NCBI GenBank assembly: GCA_037046735.1
Contig: JBAOHC010000021.1
Span: 124,001-188,000, forward strand
Direction: 5' to 3'
From: JADKAV01 sp037046735
GTDB lineage: Bacteria; Actinomycetota; Actinomycetes; S36-B12; UBA10799
Length of the DNA: 64,000 nucleotides
Position numbers and translations under genes: made by a program. The notes below the pieces were generated by a model. It ran no database searches and was not told where the DNA came from. It saw only the letters and a program-made list of their open reading frames with translations. Of the stretch, positions 17,026 through 25,504 are shown piece after piece; position 1 is the first letter of the stretch, and each line of letters opens with the position of its first letter.

Positions 17026-18002
17026 GCGCTCTCCTCCTCCGACTGCTCGACACTGTGGTGGCCGGTGAGTGACAGGAAGACATCGTCCAGCGTGGGCCTT
17101 CGTAAAGCGAGATCGTCGATGGCGATGTCGGCCTCTCCGAAATGCCGCACCACCTCCACCAGTTGCTGCGCACCACCCGTCGATGCAGCTGTCAGCCGAC
17201 GCGTGTGCTCGTCGACTTCGACGCCGCCGGCCAGGGAAGCGAGCAGGGTGACGGCCGCCTGCACCGATGCCCGATCTCGCACCACAAGTTCCAACCGCTC
17301 CCCGCCGACCTGCGCCTTCAGGTCGTCCGCTGTCCCCTGCGCGATGATCTTGCCGGTGTCGACGACAGCGATGACGTCGGCGAGTTCGTCGGCCTCCTCC
17401 AGGTACTGCGTGGTCAGCAGCAGAGTCGTGCCCTGCCGGACGAGGTCACGGATCACATCCCACATCCCGAGCCTGCTGCGCGGATCAAGACCGGTGGTCG
17501 GCTCGTCGAGGAACAGCAGGTTCGGCTGGCCGATCAAGGCTCCGGCAAGGTCGAGCCGGCGCCGCATGCCTCCTGAGTAGGTCTTGATCGTGCGCCCACC
17601 GGCGTCGGTCAGGTTAAAGCGCTCCAAGAGATCCTCAGCGCGCTTCTTGGCCTCGGCCTTGGGCATCTCGTACAGCCGCCCGAACATGTACAGGTTCTCC
17701 CAGCCGGTGAGGTTCTCATCGACGGCCGCGTACTGCCCGGATAGCCCGATCGCGCGGCGTACCTCCTGGGACTGCGAGACCACGTCGTATCCGGCCACCT
17801 TGGCGCTGCCCCCATCCGGCCTCAGCAGTGTGGTGAGAATCCGCACGGTGGTGGTCTTGCCCGCGCCGTTGGGTCCGAGCAGTCCCAAGACAGTGCCTTG
17901 CGCGACATCGAGGTCGACGCCGTCCAGCGCCCTGACCTCCGCAGAACCCCGTCGTGCGCGGTAGATCTTCACCAGACCGCGGGCCTCGATGGCATTTGTC
18001 AT
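17022..18002 (-). CDS. ABC transporter ATPase (DrrA-like)
   Basis: The 326-residue product shows Walker A GPNGAGKTTT, signature YSGGMRRRLDLAG, Walker B LLFLDEPTTGLDPR and the DrrA-type C-terminal extension ending with RRPTLDDVFLSLTGHH. It powers the permease encoded just downstream, with which it overlaps by four bases. ATG 18002 (MTNAIEARGLVKIY) is the start because the family similarity begins there; longer in-frame starts add unrelated residues. Exported compound unknown. Confidence 0.9.
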   Translation of the reverse strand: MTNAIEARGLVKIYRARRGSAEVRALDGVDLDVAQGTVLGLLGPNGAGKTTTVRILTTLLRPDGGSAKVAGYDVVSQSQEVRRAIGLSGQYAAVDENLTGWENLYMFGRLYEMPKAEAKKRAEDLLERFNLTDAGGRTIKTYSGGMRRRLDLAGALIGQPNLLFLDEPTTGLDPRSRLGMWDVIRDLVRQGTTLLLTTQYLEEADELADVIAVVDTGKIIAQGTADDLKAQVGGERLELVVRDRASVQAAVTLLASLAGGVEVDEHTRRLTAASTGGAQQLVEVVRHFGEADIAIDDLALRRPTLDDVFLSLTGHHSVEQSEEESA

Positions 18003-18230
18003 GAGGACGATCCTATGTCGGATATGTCCCGGCGCATGTTCTGTGATGCTGCTCACACCCACTGTGCGCTTGTTCACAATCGGTTGAAGTAACTGTTCGG
18101 GCTGTGTCAAGGTCGATGAAGCGTCGGACACCGTTTTCGACGCCTTGGAGGCCCAGACCTCCTACGACAGCCCCGGCGACCGCGGTGCAGTACCGGACCG
18201 CACGAGGGGACGATCGACCAAGGAACAATC

Positions 18231-18671
18231 TTGCAAAAAGCACTTGCTATGCCCCTTGCTGCCCTCATGATCGCTGGCGTGAGCGCCACGACGATGGCAC
18301 CTGCGATGGCCGCCAACAACGACCGTGACAACAAGTCATCACGCAACTATGCCCAGCGTTTCCCCGTTCAGTTGAAGTACGTGAACAAGTACAACCTGAA
18401 GAAGGGCGAACTGCGCGAGATCGCCGCGGCCAAGGTCTGGGCCAAGGGCTCCAAGCCCCGCGCCGTGCGCTCCTGCGAGTCCGGTGGCAACTACGGCATC
18501 AACACGGGCAACGGCTACTACGGCGCCTACCAGTTCGCGGCCGGCACCTGGCGCGGCGTGGGTGGCGGTCGCTACTCGTCCTACGCCCATCAGGCACCCA
18601 AGTTCGCACAGGATCACATGGCCTACCGGCTGTGGAAGCGCAGCGGATGGGGCCCCTGGGGCTGCGCCTGA
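18231..18671 (+). CDS. Secreted Rpf/transglycosylase-like domain protein
   Basis: The protein (146 residues) has a signal peptide ending near PAMAANN and a C-terminal Rpf-type transglycosylase domain: RSCESGGNYGINTGNGYYGAYQF carries the catalytic Glu, and it ends WGPWGCA, giving a Cys pair as in resuscitation-promoting factors. Such proteins cleave peptidoglycan outside the cell. The start is TTG 18231 with AAGGA six bases upstream; ATG 18249 is a weaker alternative. I looked for a c-di-AMP riboswitch in the leader (18003-18230), common upstream of such genes, and did not recognise one; only a hairpin GGAGG-CCCAGA-CCTCC is visible there. Confidence 0.85.
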   Translation: MQKALAMPLAALMIAGVSATTMAPAMAANNDRDNKSSRNYAQRFPVQLKYVNKYNLKKGELREIAAAKVWAKGSKPRAVRSCESGGNYGINTGNGYYGAYQFAAGTWRGVGGGRYSSYAHQAPKFAQDHMAYRLWKRSGWGPWGCA

Positions 18672-18680
18672 TCTACGAAC

Positions 18681-18720
18681 GAGGCCCCCGATTCTCCACG
18701 AGCGTGGGATCGGGGGCCTC
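18681..18720. terminator. Strong bidirectional terminator hairpin
   Basis: GAGGCCCCCGAT (18681-18692) pairs perfectly with ATCGGGGGCCTC (18709-18720); CCACG-AG-CGTGG extends the stem inside. It lies between the Rpf-like gene and the convergent gamma-glutamyltranspeptidase gene. Confidence 0.85.
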
Positions 18721-18738
18721 GCTATGTCCAGGCGCGCC

Positions 18739-20142
18739 TCAGACGATGCGCCAGGCGCCGCCGCGGCGTGGATCGGCGTGTGCGCGCAGTGCGCCGGACC
18801 CGGTCACTTGCACCGCGTTGACACCCCCGAAGAAGAAGTGCCGTTCATCCCAGATGTTGACGGGCGCGAACTTGCGCAGAGCGTCGACTTGAGCGGGGGA
18901 CAAACCGGGTTCGGCCTGCACAACTCCGGCCCCGTCCACATGCAGGCGGGGGGCCTCGATGGCCTCAGCCAGATCGGCGTCCCCGTCGGTCATCAGCGTG
19001 ATCACGCGGGTGAGGGCACTGCGGATGCGTTCACTACCCCCCGAGCCAAGAACGATCAGGCCGTCGTCGAACTTCACGACACTCGGTGCCATCATCGACC
19101 GGATGCGAGTCCCCCCGACTGCCGCATGAGGACCCGCCGGGTGCAGGTCGTCTTCACCCATCATGTTGTTCAAGTGGATGCCCGTGTCCGGCAGAACGAT
19201 TCCGCTGCCCAGACCGTTCGACACCGTCAAGGAGGCACACATTCCATTCGCGTCCACGGTGCTGATGTGTGTCGTGCCTGTTGTGGAGACGGGCCCCGAG
19301 ACCTGCGACTTCAGCCAGGCCGTGGTCTCCGTGAGAGCCTCTGCGATAGCGACCGGCTGCGGGTGACTCTGCTCGGCCAGGTCGCTGAGGACGTGCGCGA
19401 CGATGGACCCGCCCAGCGATGGCAGCGGGTTTGTTGTCAGGACAGCGTTGTGGACCGTTGAGACCAGAGGTTCTCGAAGCGTTACTGCATAGTCGCGCAA
19501 ATCGCCCTGCGTGACGGGGGTCAACCCCTCGAAGTGCGAGTTGAGGTCAGCGACGCTCTTCACCTCGCCATCGGCAACGCGCTGCAGGAAGTCCCCCAAC
19601 TCGGGTGTCACGAGCGTTTCACCGGCACGCAGCAAGGTCCCGTGTGGCGCCATCCGCGCCCGCACCTGCGGGGTGAACATGAGCACCGGTTCGATGAGGA
19701 ACATGGCATGGGCGACACCGGGCTCCAGCACCACACCGTCTCGCGCTAGCGCGATGGACGGCGATACGAGATCTGCCAGCGGCAGGGACCCCCAGCGCTG
19801 GTGCCCGGCCAGGAAACCGTCCAGACATCCGGGAACTGCCACGGTCTGCGTGCCGACGTGGAAGTCCTGGGTCGTCCCGGAGTAGACCACGGTGACCGTA
19901 TCGACGTCACCCATCGTCCCGGAGGGCACGGTGGTGAAGAAGTCGACCAGCGTGCTGGTGCCGTCGGGCTCGCGAACCAGCAGGAAGCCGCCGCCACCCA
20001 TGCTGGACACCCCAGGTTCCGTGACGGTCGAGGCGAAGGCTGCCGCGATGGCCGCATCGACGGCGTTCCCACCCTCGGCAAGTACGCGGGCGCCAACATC
20101 TGCTGTGGGACCTGACCCACAACTGATCGCACCAGCAGACAC
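18739..20142 (-). CDS. Gamma-glutamyltranspeptidase family protein
   Basis: The 467-residue protein carries the N-terminal GGT features (ADVGARVLAEGGNAVDAAIAAA, SSMGGGGFLLV) and the autoprocessing/nucleophile motif TTHISTVD at residue 290, followed by SNGLGSGIVLPDTGIHLNNMM. Members cleave gamma-glutamyl bonds such as in glutathione, or act as acylases. It is shorter than the usual 540-580 residues and lacks a clear signal peptide, so it may be cytoplasmic. It is a single gene, separated from its convergent neighbour by the 18681 hairpin. Confidence 0.87.
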   Translation of the reverse strand: MSAGAISCGSGPTADVGARVLAEGGNAVDAAIAAAFASTVTEPGVSSMGGGGFLLVREPDGTSTLVDFFTTVPSGTMGDVDTVTVVYSGTTQDFHVGTQTVAVPGCLDGFLAGHQRWGSLPLADLVSPSIALARDGVVLEPGVAHAMFLIEPVLMFTPQVRARMAPHGTLLRAGETLVTPELGDFLQRVADGEVKSVADLNSHFEGLTPVTQGDLRDYAVTLREPLVSTVHNAVLTTNPLPSLGGSIVAHVLSDLAEQSHPQPVAIAEALTETTAWLKSQVSGPVSTTGTTHISTVDANGMCASLTVSNGLGSGIVLPDTGIHLNNMMGEDDLHPAGPHAAVGGTRIRSMMAPSVVKFDDGLIVLGSGGSERIRSALTRVITLMTDGDADLAEAIEAPRLHVDGAGVVQAEPGLSPAQVDALRKFAPVNIWDERHFFFGGVNAVQVTGSGALRAHADPRRGGAWRIV

Positions 20143-20232
20143 GGGTCTCAGGGTAACGGTGACCGCTTGTGGGCCATCGTCTCGGTGCGAACGTCCGGGA
20201 ATCCTGGCCTGACCCGCGGCGTTGCACCTGAC

Positions 20233-20574
20233 ATGGCCACTACCGAACTCACCGACGCCACGTTCACCGATTCCACCGCAGGCAAGACCGTCGTCATCGA
20301 CTTCTGGGCCGCCTGGTGCGGCCCGTGTAAGCAGTTCGCTCCGGTGTTCGCCAAGGTCTCCGCCGACTACGACGATGTGGTGTTCGCGAAAGTGGATGTG
20401 GACGCCAACCCGGGGCTAGCGCAGTCGTTCGGCGTCACCGCGATCCCGACGCTGGTGGTGATTCGCAACAATCAGGTGCTGCACAGCAAGGCCGGTGCCA
20501 TGAACGAGAAGGCTTTGCGAGCGACCATCGACAAGGCGATCGAAGGCCCGAAGCGGATGACGTTCCAGTTCTGA
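20233..20574 (+). CDS. trxA: Thioredoxin
   Basis: The 113-residue protein is a stand-alone thioredoxin with FWAAWCGPCKQF (Cys 29 and 32) and the cis-Pro loop GVTAIPTLVVI. It reduces disulfides in cytoplasmic proteins. ATG 20233 is chosen; an upstream in-frame GTG at 20167 would add 22 residues not seen in thioredoxins. It ends with an unusual GPKRMTFQF tail. No thioredoxin reductase is nearby. Confidence 0.92.
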   Translation: MATTELTDATFTDSTAGKTVVIDFWAAWCGPCKQFAPVFAKVSADYDDVVFAKVDVDANPGLAQSFGVTAIPTLVVIRNNQVLHSKAGAMNEKALRATIDKAIEGPKRMTFQF

Positions 20575-20596
20575 GCGGAGGCTGCGCCAACGGTCG

Positions 20597-20776
20597 TCAG
20601 AAGATGCTGACGCGCGCGTCCGGGGAATAGTGCAACTCATACCGTCGCGCGGAGACTGAGCTGACCGCGTCGATCACGATCTCGCCGTACTCCTGGCAGA
20701 AGTGGAACACCACGAGGTGATCGCCTTCCACGTCGATGGTGTCCCCGGACTTCAACTGCTGCGCTGTACGAACCAC
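20597..20776 (-). CDS. Hypothetical small protein
   Basis: An open frame here encodes about 59 residues (VVRTAQQLKSGDTIDVEGD ... ARRYELHYSPDARVSIF) with alternating hydrophobic residues that suggest a small beta-barrel. It lies right after thioredoxin on the other strand. Start is uncertain (GTG 20776 or GTG 20818) and no clear ribosome site is seen. The sequence upstream on this strand has TTGAAT and TATAAA, unusually AT-rich for this window, but spaced 14 bases apart, too close for a standard promoter. Confidence 0.35.
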   Translation of the reverse strand: MVRTAQQLKSGDTIDVEGDHLVVFHFCQEYGEIVIDAVSSVSARRYELHYSPDARVSIF

Positions 20777-21064
20777 GTTTATAGAATCGGCTACTGAATT
20801 CAAGTATTGATGCCTCACACGACAAGATTCGGTAACGGTCCGGTCACGAAGTCCGGGCTTCAGGGGTAGCAATGCCACGTAGCGGGGCCATCTCGCGGAC
20901 CTGTGGGGGTCTGGGCGATCCCGTGACAACCCGAAACAATCGCGGGGAGAATGTGCGGTCGCGAGGGCAATGGGCATTGAAGATCGCTGCCCCTTACATG
21001 TGGTTATCCACCACAAAGCACCTGGTCAGGATAGTTTGTCGTAGCCCTCTCGTACGGTGTGGGC

Positions 21065-22174
21065 ATGAACGAATCGGTTGCCGACGCGTGGGAGGCACTG
21101 CGCTCCCGGGAAGATCCGCTGGAGCGGGCGAAAGCGGCGGAGGCGGTGATCGGGTACTGCCACGCCCAACAACTGCGGGCTTTCCATCAGGTGTTCGTGG
21201 AGTCCGAACTGGGTGCGGATCCGGACGGGGTGGTGGTCGACCCGACCCCGCCGGAGATCGCCTGCGCGATGCTCTGGTCCCCGGGTGCCGCCTCATCGAT
21301 GGTGGATGTGGCGGTGGACGTCGTCGAGGACCTGCCAGTGCTGCTGACCGCACTGTCCGACGGCCGGATCGATTTGGCGAAAGTGCGGGAGATCACCCGC
21401 GCCACCCTCGGACTTGAACCGGGTGATCGGCGGGCCCTCGTGGAGCGGGCGATCGACTACGCGGCGACCCGGACCCGGTCGCAGGTGCGGCCGTGGCTGA
21501 CCCGGCAGGTCGACCGGATCGACGCCGACGCCGCCGAACGCAGGCGCAGGAAGGCCCGCAAACAGCGGGAGGTGAAACTGATCCCGGAGCCGGATGGCAT
21601 GGGGACCCTGTCGGCGTACCTGACCGCTGAGGAAGCCACTGCCTGTATGAACGCGATCCGGGCGAAGGCGACCAGGATTGCCGGGTCGCGGGATGCCAGC
21701 CAGGCCGATGTCTTCATCCACCTGCTGACCGGGATCGGCGCGGCCGAGCAGGTCCCGATCGCGGTGATCATGACCGACGACGGCGCCGAGATCGAAGGGT
21801 ACGGGCCGATCGCCGACGGTCACGCTGATGATCTGCTGCGCCGCCTGGAGTCCCCGTCGGCGATCATCCGGCTGACACCACCGCAGTGTCGGATCGGCTA
21901 CGCCCCGACGGTCACGATGCGCCGGTACGTCCAGACCCGCGATCGGCACTGCCGATTCCCCGGCTGCCGCCGGCCCGCCCGCTCCTGCGACCTCGACCAC
22001 ATCGTGCCCTACCCAACCGGCGCGACCGACGTGGCCAATCTGCAGGCGTTATGCCGCTACCACCACCGGATCAAAACCCACACCGGCTGGCGGGTGGAAC
22101 GCGGACCGAACAACACCACCATCTGGATCAGCCCACGCGGCAAGCGATACACCAGCCGACCCGACGACCCCTAG
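21065..22174 (+). CDS. DUF222 domain HNH endonuclease
   Basis: The 369-residue protein has the DUF222 N-terminal region (about 15-290) and a C-terminal HNH nuclease: CRFPGCRRPARSCDLDHIVPYPTGATDVANLQALCRYHHRIKTH, with the zinc-binding Cys residues and the DH/N/H catalytic residues in order. This family is present in many copies in actinobacterial genomes and is thought mobile or REP13E12-like, but no terminal repeats or target duplication are seen here. ATG 21065 is preferred to GTG 21059. The palindrome TGTGGT-N5-ACCACA (20999-21015) lies in its upstream region. Confidence 0.88.
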   Translation: MNESVADAWEALRSREDPLERAKAAEAVIGYCHAQQLRAFHQVFVESELGADPDGVVVDPTPPEIACAMLWSPGAASSMVDVAVDVVEDLPVLLTALSDGRIDLAKVREITRATLGLEPGDRRALVERAIDYAATRTRSQVRPWLTRQVDRIDADAAERRRRKARKQREVKLIPEPDGMGTLSAYLTAEEATACMNAIRAKATRIAGSRDASQADVFIHLLTGIGAAEQVPIAVIMTDDGAEIEGYGPIADGHADDLLRRLESPSAIIRLTPPQCRIGYAPTVTMRRYVQTRDRHCRFPGCRRPARSCDLDHIVPYPTGATDVANLQALCRYHHRIKTHTGWRVERGPNNTTIWISPRGKRYTSRPDDP

Positions 22175-22186
22175 AGATCGAGAATC

Positions 22187-22200
22187 CCCGCGCACGCGGG
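22187..22200. terminator. Compact GC hairpin after the HNH gene
   Basis: CCCGCG-CA-CGCGGG lies 12 bases after the HNH stop codon. The two-base loop is tight and no T tract follows, so a role as terminator is only plausible. The rest of the gap to 22352 shows no gene. Confidence 0.35.
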
Positions 22201-22352
22201 CAGCGCCAACACTTAGGAGCCCGACAGGCCGTGCCGGTCAGTGCACCGCGCGGCAACATGTCATGAGACGCGGAGGACAACGGGGCCAACCAGCTAGTGA
22301 CAATCACTCGCCGCGCGGACAGCCACCATCACGGGTGGAGTCGCACTAAGGC

Positions 22353-22562
22353 TCAACGGCCGTCTTCTTCGTCCTCATCATCGATGTATTTGCTGTACGG
22401 GTCATAATCATCGTCGTCGTCGAATTCTTCGTCGACGTCATGATGCATCGACTTTTGTCCGCTCAACTCGGCTTGCAGTGCCTCAAGGTCTGTTCGTGGC
22501 GCATTGTACTTCAGTTCGCGCGCTACCTTGGTCTGCTTGGCCTTTGCACGGCCGCGCCCCAT
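22353..22562 (-). CDS. DUF3073 family protein
   Basis: The 69-residue protein starts MGRGRAKAKQTKVARELKY, the hallmark of the actinobacterial DUF3073 family, and ends with a strongly acidic tail. It is usually found beside purM/purF and bldC, exactly as here. A longer in-frame start at 22613 would add 17 residues not found in the family. Function unknown; a basic N-terminus and acidic C-terminus suggest nucleic-acid or ribosome contact, which is speculation. Confidence 0.9.
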   Translation of the reverse strand: MGRGRAKAKQTKVARELKYNAPRTDLEALQAELSGQKSMHHDVDEEFDDDDDYDPYSKYIDDEDEEDGR

Positions 22563-22767
22563 ATGGCTCGACCCCCTCGCCCGGGATTGTTGCCCGAAGT
22601 GGTCCGTTGACAATTACGTGCAGGGCTTCTTGCCCACCCCAGAAGCGTACCCCGTCCTCTCGCATGAGCGCACCTCACCCGCCCGGATTCAACTATCGAG
22701 TTGCCGCTCCTGATGTTCGATGCGAGACTGCGAGAGACGCCCGTATCGGACATTTGGGAGCAAGTTG

Positions 22768-22977
22768 ATGAGCGCCAACGTGAGCAATCCAGAGGAGCTA
22801 CTGACACCTTCCGAAGTGGCTGCGCTCTTCCGCGTCGACCCCAAGACAGTCACTCGCTGGGCCAAGGCCGGCAAATTGTCGTGTGTAAAGACTCTCGGCG
22901 GTCACCGGCGTTACCTTGCCAGCGAGGTCAACGCTCTGCTGGAGGGCCTGCCCGTTCAGCGTGGCCCGCAGCACTGA
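22768..22977 (+). CDS. bldC: BldC-type MerR-like DNA-binding regulator
   Basis: The 69-residue protein has a single MerR-like winged helix: LLTPSEVAALFRVDPKTVTRWAKAGKLSCVKTLGGHRRYLASEVNALLEG, near-identical in pattern to Streptomyces BldC. BldC binds direct repeats cooperatively and times developmental gene expression in Streptomyces; in simple actinobacteria its targets are not known. ATG 22768 follows GGGAGC by about 8 bases. Divergent from DUF3073, the order seen in many actinomycetes. Confidence 0.93.
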   Translation: MSANVSNPEELLTPSEVAALFRVDPKTVTRWAKAGKLSCVKTLGGHRRYLASEVNALLEGLPVQRGPQH

Positions 22978-22983
22978 TCCTCC

Positions 22984-23685
22984 TCAGAAGAGTCTCAAAG
23001 GCCCCGGCCGGTCCTGCGGCGCAGTCACCTCGGTCAGATCTATCCGATATCCGCTGTACATCGGGTCATTCAGCTCGCAGGCGCCTGCTGAGGAGAAGCT
23101 GTATGTGGGCGCGGCGATGATTGAACCCGTGGTACCGGCCAGCTTGAACGCCCGGGCGGGGCCCAACACCGGGACGGTCGAGCGATACGTGATGCGGATC
23201 AGCGAGGAGGATCCCCACACGGCGACGTCCTGCAGATCGTCAGCCGGCAGGAACGGCGCTTCGGCACATGTTGCGTCCAGGTAGACCGGGCTGCCCAGCG
23301 GCAACAACTGACCGTTGGCCAGATAGGCGTACGAGCCCCCGTCGATGAGTACCTGCATCACGAGTACCGACGGCGCGATGGCGATACCGCTCATGGCCTT
23401 ACCCACAACAGCGCCCGCACCATCGACGACGACACCAAGGTAGGAAGCACTGCCGGCTGTCCCCTGGGCGCCGGGCGCACCGGAGTTACCAGTGGGACCC
23501 GCCTTACTCCAGGTCAACTTCTTCCAGCCTTTTTTGCACTTAGTCATCCCTTTGGTCATCATCCGCATCTCGCCGGTGCTCTTCTTGACACACGCTCGGT
23601 ATGAGGTGGCCGCCGTGCCGGACTGCGCTGCGATGCCGGTAGTGGCCAGAGCGAGCGCGCTGGCCACAGCAAGTGAACGTTTCAC
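22984..23685 (-). CDS. Secreted protein with a short collagen-like linker, paralogue 1
   Basis: The 233-residue protein has a signal peptide (cut near AQSGTA), then YRACVKKSTGEMRMM and KCKKGWKKLTW, a short Gly-X-Y linker (GPTGNSGAPGAQGTAG, about 65-80), and a beta-rich globular domain with conserved Cys that ends TAPQDRPGPLRLF. The neighbour at 23695 has the same plan and end, so the two arose by duplication. The KKCKKGWKK segment is common in actinobacterial surface proteins. Function unknown. Confidence 0.75.
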   Translation of the reverse strand: MKRSLAVASALALATTGIAAQSGTAATSYRACVKKSTGEMRMMTKGMTKCKKGWKKLTWSKAGPTGNSGAPGAQGTAGSASYLGVVVDGAGAVVGKAMSGIAIAPSVLVMQVLIDGGSYAYLANGQLLPLGSPVYLDATCAEAPFLPADDLQDVAVWGSSSLIRITYRSTVPVLGPARAFKLAGTTGSIIAAPTYSFSSAGACELNDPMYSGYRIDLTEVTAPQDRPGPLRLF

Positions 23686-23694
23686 AGATCTGCC

Positions 23695-24375
23695 CTACCC
23701 GATACTCAAAGGGCCGGTGGCGTCCTGCGGCGCGGTCACCGGCTCCAGGAACACGATCTTGCCGTTATGGGAGCCATTCGAAACACAGTCGCCGGTCTCG
23801 TTGAGTTCGTAGACCGGCTGGTTGATGACCTGTGTCGCCGAGGTCAGTGCCCAGGCCCGGGTCGGGCCGAGGGCCGGTATCATCTTGCGCCACACAACTC
23901 GGGTCGGACCACCGACCGATCCTGTCAACAGCGATGCGCTCAGCTCTGAACTCGCGGTGAGAAATGCCTGACCGGTGCAGTCAGCTGCCAGCCAGTTCGG
24001 GCTGTCACCGCCCAGGGACATCACCCTCCCGTCACCGGTGTAGACGAACATCCCGTTGTCCACAAGGACGAACATGACCAGAATGCCGGTGGGGTAGATC
24101 CCCATGAACCTGCCCACGACTCGGCCGGTAGCATCCTTGACCACGGTCATGGGACCCTCAGCGCCGGCGGGACCTGTCTGTCCCTGGGGTCCAACTGCCC
24201 CCCGCTGATTCCAGGAGACCTTCTTCCACCCCTTCTTGCACTTCTTCTTCGGGATTCGCATCTCGCCGGACTTCTTGTTGACGCAGACCGTGATCGTAGC
24301 GCCCTGTGCGGGTACCGCAGACGTGCCTGCCGCCAGCAGACACAACGAGATAGCAGCGATTATCGCCCTTCGCAC
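23695..24375 (-). CDS. Secreted protein with a short collagen-like linker, paralogue 2
   Basis: The 226-residue protein repeats the plan of the adjacent gene: signal peptide, ITVCVNKKSGEMRIPKKKCKKGWKKVSW, a Gly-rich linker (VGPQGQTGPAGAEGP), and a globular domain with matching motifs (GRVVGRFMG, ALGPTRAWALTSATQ, EPVTAPQDATGPLSIG). GGGAGG lies 8 bases before GTG 24375, which is chosen over GTG 24384. The two genes are 9 bases apart and likely cotranscribed. Function unknown; export and cell-surface location are likely. Confidence 0.75.
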   Translation of the reverse strand: MRRAIIAAISLCLLAAGTSAVPAQGATITVCVNKKSGEMRIPKKKCKKGWKKVSWNQRGAVGPQGQTGPAGAEGPMTVVKDATGRVVGRFMGIYPTGILVMFVLVDNGMFVYTGDGRVMSLGGDSPNWLAADCTGQAFLTASSELSASLLTGSVGGPTRVVWRKMIPALGPTRAWALTSATQVINQPVYELNETGDCVSNGSHNGKIVFLEPVTAPQDATGPLSIG

Positions 24376-24448
24376 CACACCCACCTCCCAGTGATTGTGC
24401 GTAAGGCTAGTGTCTGCCGACTCGCGTGGCAGTCCCCCAAACGAATGA

Positions 24449-25504
24449 TCAGATTCCGGTTAGGGAAACCGATCCTCCCTGACCACCCTTTGCCTGGGCG
24501 TCACTGCGATCTGTGGAAACGCGGGGTCGAACCTCACCGCAGACCCACGCGGGGACACCCCGCTCAGTGAGAGATGCGAGCACCGGCTGCGGTTCGGGGA
24601 CGACAGCCAGCATGCCGATTCCCATGTTGAAAGTGCGTTCGGCATCCTGACGCTCAACGCCCAGATCGAGCAACGCCTGAAAGACAGGAGGCACCGTCCA
24701 CGTCCCCCGGTCGATGTCAGCGTGCAGACTGGACGGCAGGACGCGCGCCAGATTGGCGGCCAGCCCGCCGCCGGTGACATGGGAGAAGGCGTGCACATCG
24801 GACGCCACGGCCAAGCAGTCGAGAGCGTAGATCCGGGTCGGCTCCAGCAGCTCCTCCCCGAGCGTGCGGCCAAAGTCGGCGACCTCGTCGGCCAGGGCCC
24901 ACTGGTTGAGGAAGACCTTGCGTGCCAGCGAGTAGCCGTTCGAATGTAGGCCGGAGGACGCCATCGCGATCACGGTGTCCCCGGCCTGTACCCGCTCCGG
25001 CCCCAGCAGCGCATCCGCTTCAACGACTGCCGTCCCTGCACCGGCCACGTCGTACTCGTCGGGGGCCATCAGACCGGGATGCTCAGCCGTCTCCCCGCCA
25101 AGGAGTGCACACCCTGCTTGCTGGCACCCAGCTGCGATCCCGCTGACTATGGCGGCGATCCGCTCCGGAACCACTTTGCCGGTGGCGATGTAGTCGGTCA
25201 TGAAAAGCGGCTCAGCGCCGCACACGACGAGGTCATCGACGACCATGGCGACCAGGTCGATGCCGATCGTGTCGTGGATGTCCATGCGCCGGGCCACGTC
25301 GATCTTGGTGCCCACGCCGTCGGTGGCCGTGGCGAGCAACGGTCGCTTGTAGCGGGCCAGGGCGGAGGCGTCGAAGAGACCAGCGAAACCACCGAGACCG
25401 CCCACCACCTCGGGGCGCATGGTGGCCGCCACGCGGTGACGCATCAACTCGACTGCCCGCTCGCCAGCTTCGACGTCGACGCCGGCGTCCGCGTAACTAC
25501 TCAT
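24449..25504 (-). CDS. purM: Phosphoribosylformylglycinamidine cyclo-ligase
   Basis: This 351-residue enzyme converts FGAM to AIR in purine synthesis. It shows GGLGGFAGLFD, ATATDGVGTKIDVA, LLGGETAEHPG and SSGLHSNGYSLAR, all diagnostic of PurM. ATG 25504 overlaps the purF stop (ATGA), so purF-purM is one coupled operon. An in-frame upstream extension to 25747 exists but overlaps purF and is not PurM-like. Confidence 0.96.
   Translation of the reverse strand: MSSYADAGVDVEAGERAVELMRHRVAATMRPEVVGGLGGFAGLFDASALARYKRPLLATATDGVGTKIDVARRMDIHDTIGIDLVAMVVDDLVVCGAEPLFMTDYIATGKVVPERIAAIVSGIAAGCQQAGCALLGGETAEHPGLMAPDEYDVAGAGTAVVEADALLGPERVQAGDTVIAMASSGLHSNGYSLARKVFLNQWALADEVADFGRTLGEELLEPTRIYALDCLAVASDVHAFSHVTGGGLAANLARVLPSSLHADIDRGTWTVPPVFQALLDLGVERQDAERTFNMGIGMLAVVPEPQPVLASLTERGVPAWVCGEVRPRVSTDRSDAQAKGGQGGSVSLTGI

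Noticed and set aside
21004..21012. DnaA-box-like TTATCCACC
   Set aside because: A single imperfect box with no cluster or origin-type genes nearby.
22181..22208. A sequence like a type I-E CRISPR repeat (ATCCCCGCGCACGCGGG)
   Set aside because: Only one copy, no spacers and no cas genes; better read as a GC hairpin after the HNH gene.
23683..23700. A further GGGTA-N10-start arrangement before the gene ending at 22984 (minus strand)
   Set aside because: The GGGTA there is made by the last Gly codon and TAG stop of the upstream gene, so it is a coincidence of the gene junction.
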